From Phocaeicola_A sp964444735 (GTDB taxonomy: Bacteria; Bacteroidota; Bacteroidia; Bacteroidales; Bacteroidaceae), in assembly GCA_964444735.1 (NCBI GenBank), contig CAYUIJ010000094.1, positions 1 to 7,774 of the forward strand: a stretch of 7,774 nt of DNA, in the 5' to 3' direction. The notes under the pieces were generated by a model that was not told where the DNA came from, searched no databases, and saw only the letters and a list, made by a program, of their open reading frames with translations. The number at the start of each line of letters is the position of its first letter. Within the stretch, counting starts at the first letter, position 1. Shown in pieces: positions 5,810 to 7,774 of the stretch. The position numbers and the translations under genes were made by a program.

Positions 5810-5823
5810 AGATTTACAAATCT
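5810..5823. repeat. 14-base dyad overlapping the candidate pheT promoter
   Basis: AGATTT (5810-5815) and AAATCT (5818-5823) are perfect reverse complements with a two-base centre. The dyad covers most of the putative -7 box and the bases just downstream of it. A factor binding there could block pheT transcription. It is short and AT-rich, so chance is a real alternative. Confidence 0.35.
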
Positions 5824-5824
5824 A
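5817..5824 (-). promoter_or_regulatory. Candidate pheT promoter, -7 element
   Basis: On the minus strand these bases read TAGATTTG, an exact match to the Bacteroides -7 consensus TAnnTTTG, 35 bases before the pheT start codon. This would give a leader of roughly 25-30 bases. No TTTG is present at -33; the equivalent position is a run of T. A second match, TATATTTG at 5950-5943, lies just after the dnaB stop and is an alternative with a longer leader. Confidence 0.5.
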
Positions 5825-5882
5825 CTAAGATTCCGCTAATGAAAAAACAATCATTGCATATATCATTGAAAATATCTCCACA

Positions 5883-5900
5883 AAGAGTTCGTCAACTCTT
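5883..5900 (-). other. Stem-loop between dnaB and pheT
   Basis: AAGAGTT (5883-5889) and AACTCTT (5894-5900) form a perfect 7-bp stem with a four-base loop, about 65 bases past the dnaB stop. The stem is AT-rich and followed only by TTTG, so it would be a weak terminator at best. If transcription starts at the box near 5943 it would lie in the pheT leader. Confidence 0.35.
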
Positions 5901-5962
5901 ATATAACAGCACATCCTTATCCATACCTATGCCTCATATAATCAAATATATTGCAACTATGT

Positions 5963-7507
5963 TCAGAAAGGAGCTTCCGAAGGTGGAGGGACATCAAAAG
6001 GACCATCCTGGGGAGTCTTTGACAGAAGCGAAGAACGCAATCCCGGATCATTCAGCCTAGAACCACGAAGCACCTCACCCTCCACAGGAACAATCATATC
6101 ATCATCAGGATTTTGAAAACGGGCATATTCTGACTTAAACCGCAACAACACATCACCAACGGCACCATTACGATGCTTTGCTATAATTATTTCGGCCATA
6201 CCGTGAAGGTCATTCCCTCTTTCATCCTGATATATTTTATAATATTCCGGGCGATGTATAAAGCATACCATATCAGCATCCTGTTCTATGGCACCTGATT
6301 CTCGGAGGTCGCTTAATTGAGGACGTTTTCCTTCAATACCCTCACGACTTTCTACACCACGATTCAACTGACTCAAGGCAATAACCGGAATATTCAACTC
6401 TTTAGCCAATCCTTTCAGAGAACGGGATATTGTACTAACCTCCTCCTGACGATTGCCAAAAGTCATCCCACTGGCATTCATCAATTGAAGGTAATCGATT
6501 ATAATAACTTTTACCCCATGCTCACGAACCAGGCGACGTGCTTTTGTACGCAATTCAAATACAGAGAGCGAAGGAGTATCATCAACATATAACGGAGCAT
6601 CATACAACTCTTTTATCTTGTAATCAAGCTGTCCCCATTCATAAGGAGCCAACTGCCCGCTTCGTATTTTCTCACCAGGAATTTCACATACGTTCACAAT
6701 CATACGGTTAACTAACTGGACATTACTCATTTCCAATGAGAATAAAGCTACAGGTTGCTTTTGATTAACTGATATGTTCTTTGCCATTGACAAGACAAAT
6801 GCCGTTTTACCCATAGCAGGGCGTGCAGCAATAATCACAAGATCTGAATTTTGCCATCCTGATGTCATCTTATCCAATTGATGAAAGCCACTGGGGAGCC
6901 CACTCAAGCCGTCTACCCGTGCCGCAGCCTTTTGCAGCATCTCATAAGCTTCTTTTATAACCGGATTAATTTGCGTATAATCCTTTTTCATGTTCTGTTG
7001 GGAAATCTCAAAAAGCTTTCCTTCTGCTTCCTGCATCAAATCATCCACATCCTGTGTCGCATCAAAAGCTTTAGTTTGAATAACACTGGTGAACGTTATA
7101 AGCTCGCGGGCCAGGAATTTTTGAGCAATAATACGCGCATGGTATTCAATATGTGCAGATGAGGCAACTTTTCCACTTAACTGTGCTATATAAAAGGGTC
7201 CTCCCACCTCATCCAATTCACCTGTCTTTCGTAACTGTTCTGTTACTGTAAGAATATCAACAGGCTGCTGTTGAATAGATAACGTACTGACAGCCTTATA
7301 TATCAATTGATGCCGATGATCATAAAAGGATTCCGGACGCAATATCTCACTTACCAGCGAATAAGCATCTCGCTCAATCATCAAAGCACCGAGTACAGCC
7401 TCTTCCAATTCTGGTGCCTGAGGTTGCAAATGTCCATATTCATTTTTCTCCGGAGCAACCACTTTAGATTGTCTTGCACGTGATGCCGCTCTTTTTGTTT
7501 CTGCCAT
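5963..7507 (-). CDS. dnaB: Replicative DNA helicase DnaB
   Basis: A 514-residue hexameric helicase that unwinds DNA 5' to 3' at the replication fork and binds primase. After a basic, low-complexity lead (1-22) comes the DnaB N-terminal domain (about 28-130, LEEAVLGALMIERDAY at 35-50). A linker helix region follows, then the RecA-like motor from about 203. Walker A is ARPAMGKT (228-235, Lys234), the SLEM box is at 257-260, Walker B is VIIIDYLQLM (334-343), the SQLNRGVE motif is at 379-386, and the arginine-finger region KHRNG is at 444-448. The C-terminus is a short Pro-rich tail containing PPP (507-509). No intein or insertion interrupts it. The ATG at 7507 lies about 14 bases downstream of the likely transcription start, behind a good -7 box. 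It is transcribed towards pheT, with a 181-base gap. Confidence 0.98.
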   Translation of the reverse strand: MAETKRAASRARQSKVVAPEKNEYGHLQPQAPELEEAVLGALMIERDAYSLVSEILRPESFYDHRHQLIYKAVSTLSIQQQPVDILTVTEQLRKTGELDEVGGPFYIAQLSGKVASSAHIEYHARIIAQKFLARELITFTSVIQTKAFDATQDVDDLMQEAEGKLFEISQQNMKKDYTQINPVIKEAYEMLQKAAARVDGLSGLPSGFHQLDKMTSGWQNSDLVIIAARPAMGKTAFVLSMAKNISVNQKQPVALFSLEMSNVQLVNRMIVNVCEIPGEKIRSGQLAPYEWGQLDYKIKELYDAPLYVDDTPSLSVFELRTKARRLVREHGVKVIIIDYLQLMNASGMTFGNRQEEVSTISRSLKGLAKELNIPVIALSQLNRGVESREGIEGKRPQLSDLRESGAIEQDADMVCFIHRPEYYKIYQDERGNDLHGMAEIIIAKHRNGAVGDVLLRFKSEYARFQNPDDDMIVPVEGEVLRGSRLNDPGLRSSLLSKTPQDGPFDVPPPSEAPF

Positions 7508-7527
7508 AATCTTTTTCTGTTTGGCTA

Positions 7528-7535
7528 CAAAGATA
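7528..7535 (-). promoter_or_regulatory. Candidate dnaB promoter, -7 element
   Basis: On the minus strand these bases read TATCTTTG, an exact match to the Bacteroides -7 box TAnnTTTG, ending 20 bases before the dnaB ATG. Transcription would begin near 7521, leaving a leader of about 14 bases. No TTTG is seen at the -33 position. The upstream DNA (7536-7700) is very AT-rich, which may compensate. Confidence 0.6.
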
Positions 7536-7768
7536 GTTATTCAATATGTTTTTCTGCTTCCATTTTTCAAATAAAACTAAATGATATATTCATATATATT
7601 TAAAAAAACAACAGAAGTCAGTTTTATCACATAATAGCCAATAAATTCTTCTCATTCAGCAGAATCTCTTAAATAAATACAATAAAATAGAAAAATGATT
7701 ACTAAAGGCATTACCTAATATGCGTGATTTGCCGTGTCTTCGATCTCATAAAAAAGGAATATATCACC

Positions 7769-7774
7769 ATGAAG
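7769..7774 (+). CDS. Possible start of a divergent gene, cut by the window edge
   Basis: The last six bases are ATGAAG, preceded at 10 bases' distance by AAAGGA, a reasonable ribosome-binding site. This could begin a plus-strand gene divergent from dnaB. Only two codons are visible, so identity cannot be read. From memory, an isoprenoid-pathway kinase gene (ispE) often neighbours dnaB in Bacteroides, but nothing in these bases tests that. Confidence 0.3.

Noticed and set aside
5892..5924. Ten-codon minus-strand open frame before pheT as a leader-peptide attenuator
   Set aside because: It encodes no phenylalanine, and the nearby 7-bp hairpin is AT-rich with no T-run, so Phe-dependent attenuation is not supported.
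5943..5950. TATATTTG on the minus strand as the main pheT promoter
   Set aside because: It matches the -7 consensus but has no -33 element and would leave a leader of about 155 bases; the box at 5817-5824 is closer to the start. It is kept only as an alternative.

Overview
The window looks like a chromosomal segment of a Bacteroides-type gut bacterium (Bacteroidota). Three things suggest this: the protein sequences of the DnaB, PheT and YebC homologues, the anti-sigma and periplasmic-sensor protein types found in this phylum, and Bacteroides-style promoter boxes (-7 element TAnnTTTG) just upstream of dnaB and pheT. All six well-supported genes lie on the minus strand, so transcription runs from right to left.

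Right part (about 2557-7507): a housekeeping block. dnaB (replicative helicase) starts at 7507 behind a TATCTTTG box with a very short leader. After a 181-base gap comes pheT (beta chain of phenylalanyl-tRNA synthetase), with its own candidate promoter. yebC (YebC/PmpR/TACO1-family translation or regulatory factor) follows only 24 bases after pheT and is probably co-transcribed with it. pheS is not here, so the synthetase subunits are encoded apart. At the extreme right edge an ATG on the plus strand may start a divergent gene.

Left part (about 484-1879): a compact three-gene operon. It encodes an ECF sigma factor, a small single-pass membrane protein that overlaps it by 14 bases and is probably its anti-sigma factor, and an exported helical protein of the Spy/CpxP-like 'ECF sensor' type whose upstream ATG abuts the previous stop codon. 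The layout (cytoplasmic sigma, membrane anti-sigma with a minimal cytoplasmic domain, periplasmic sensor) parallels the CnrH/CnrY/CnrX nickel-cobalt system in principle, though the inducing signal is unknown. This is the most interesting system in the window.

Two non-genic stretches flank the sigma operon: 1-483 and 1880-2556. Both are richer in GC than the operon in places, and both hold a long C homopolymer (C9 and C10). They also hold short open frames that look like coding sequence broken by frame changes, so they may be decayed genes. Other structures include a perfect 11-bp inverted repeat at 211-233, a 7-bp inverted repeat upstream of the sigma gene, a plus-strand promoter-like pair of boxes at 2165-2196, a stem-loop directly after yebC, and two near-identical 16-mers bracketing the sigma module. 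I see no CRISPR array, tRNA, rRNA or intact mobile element.
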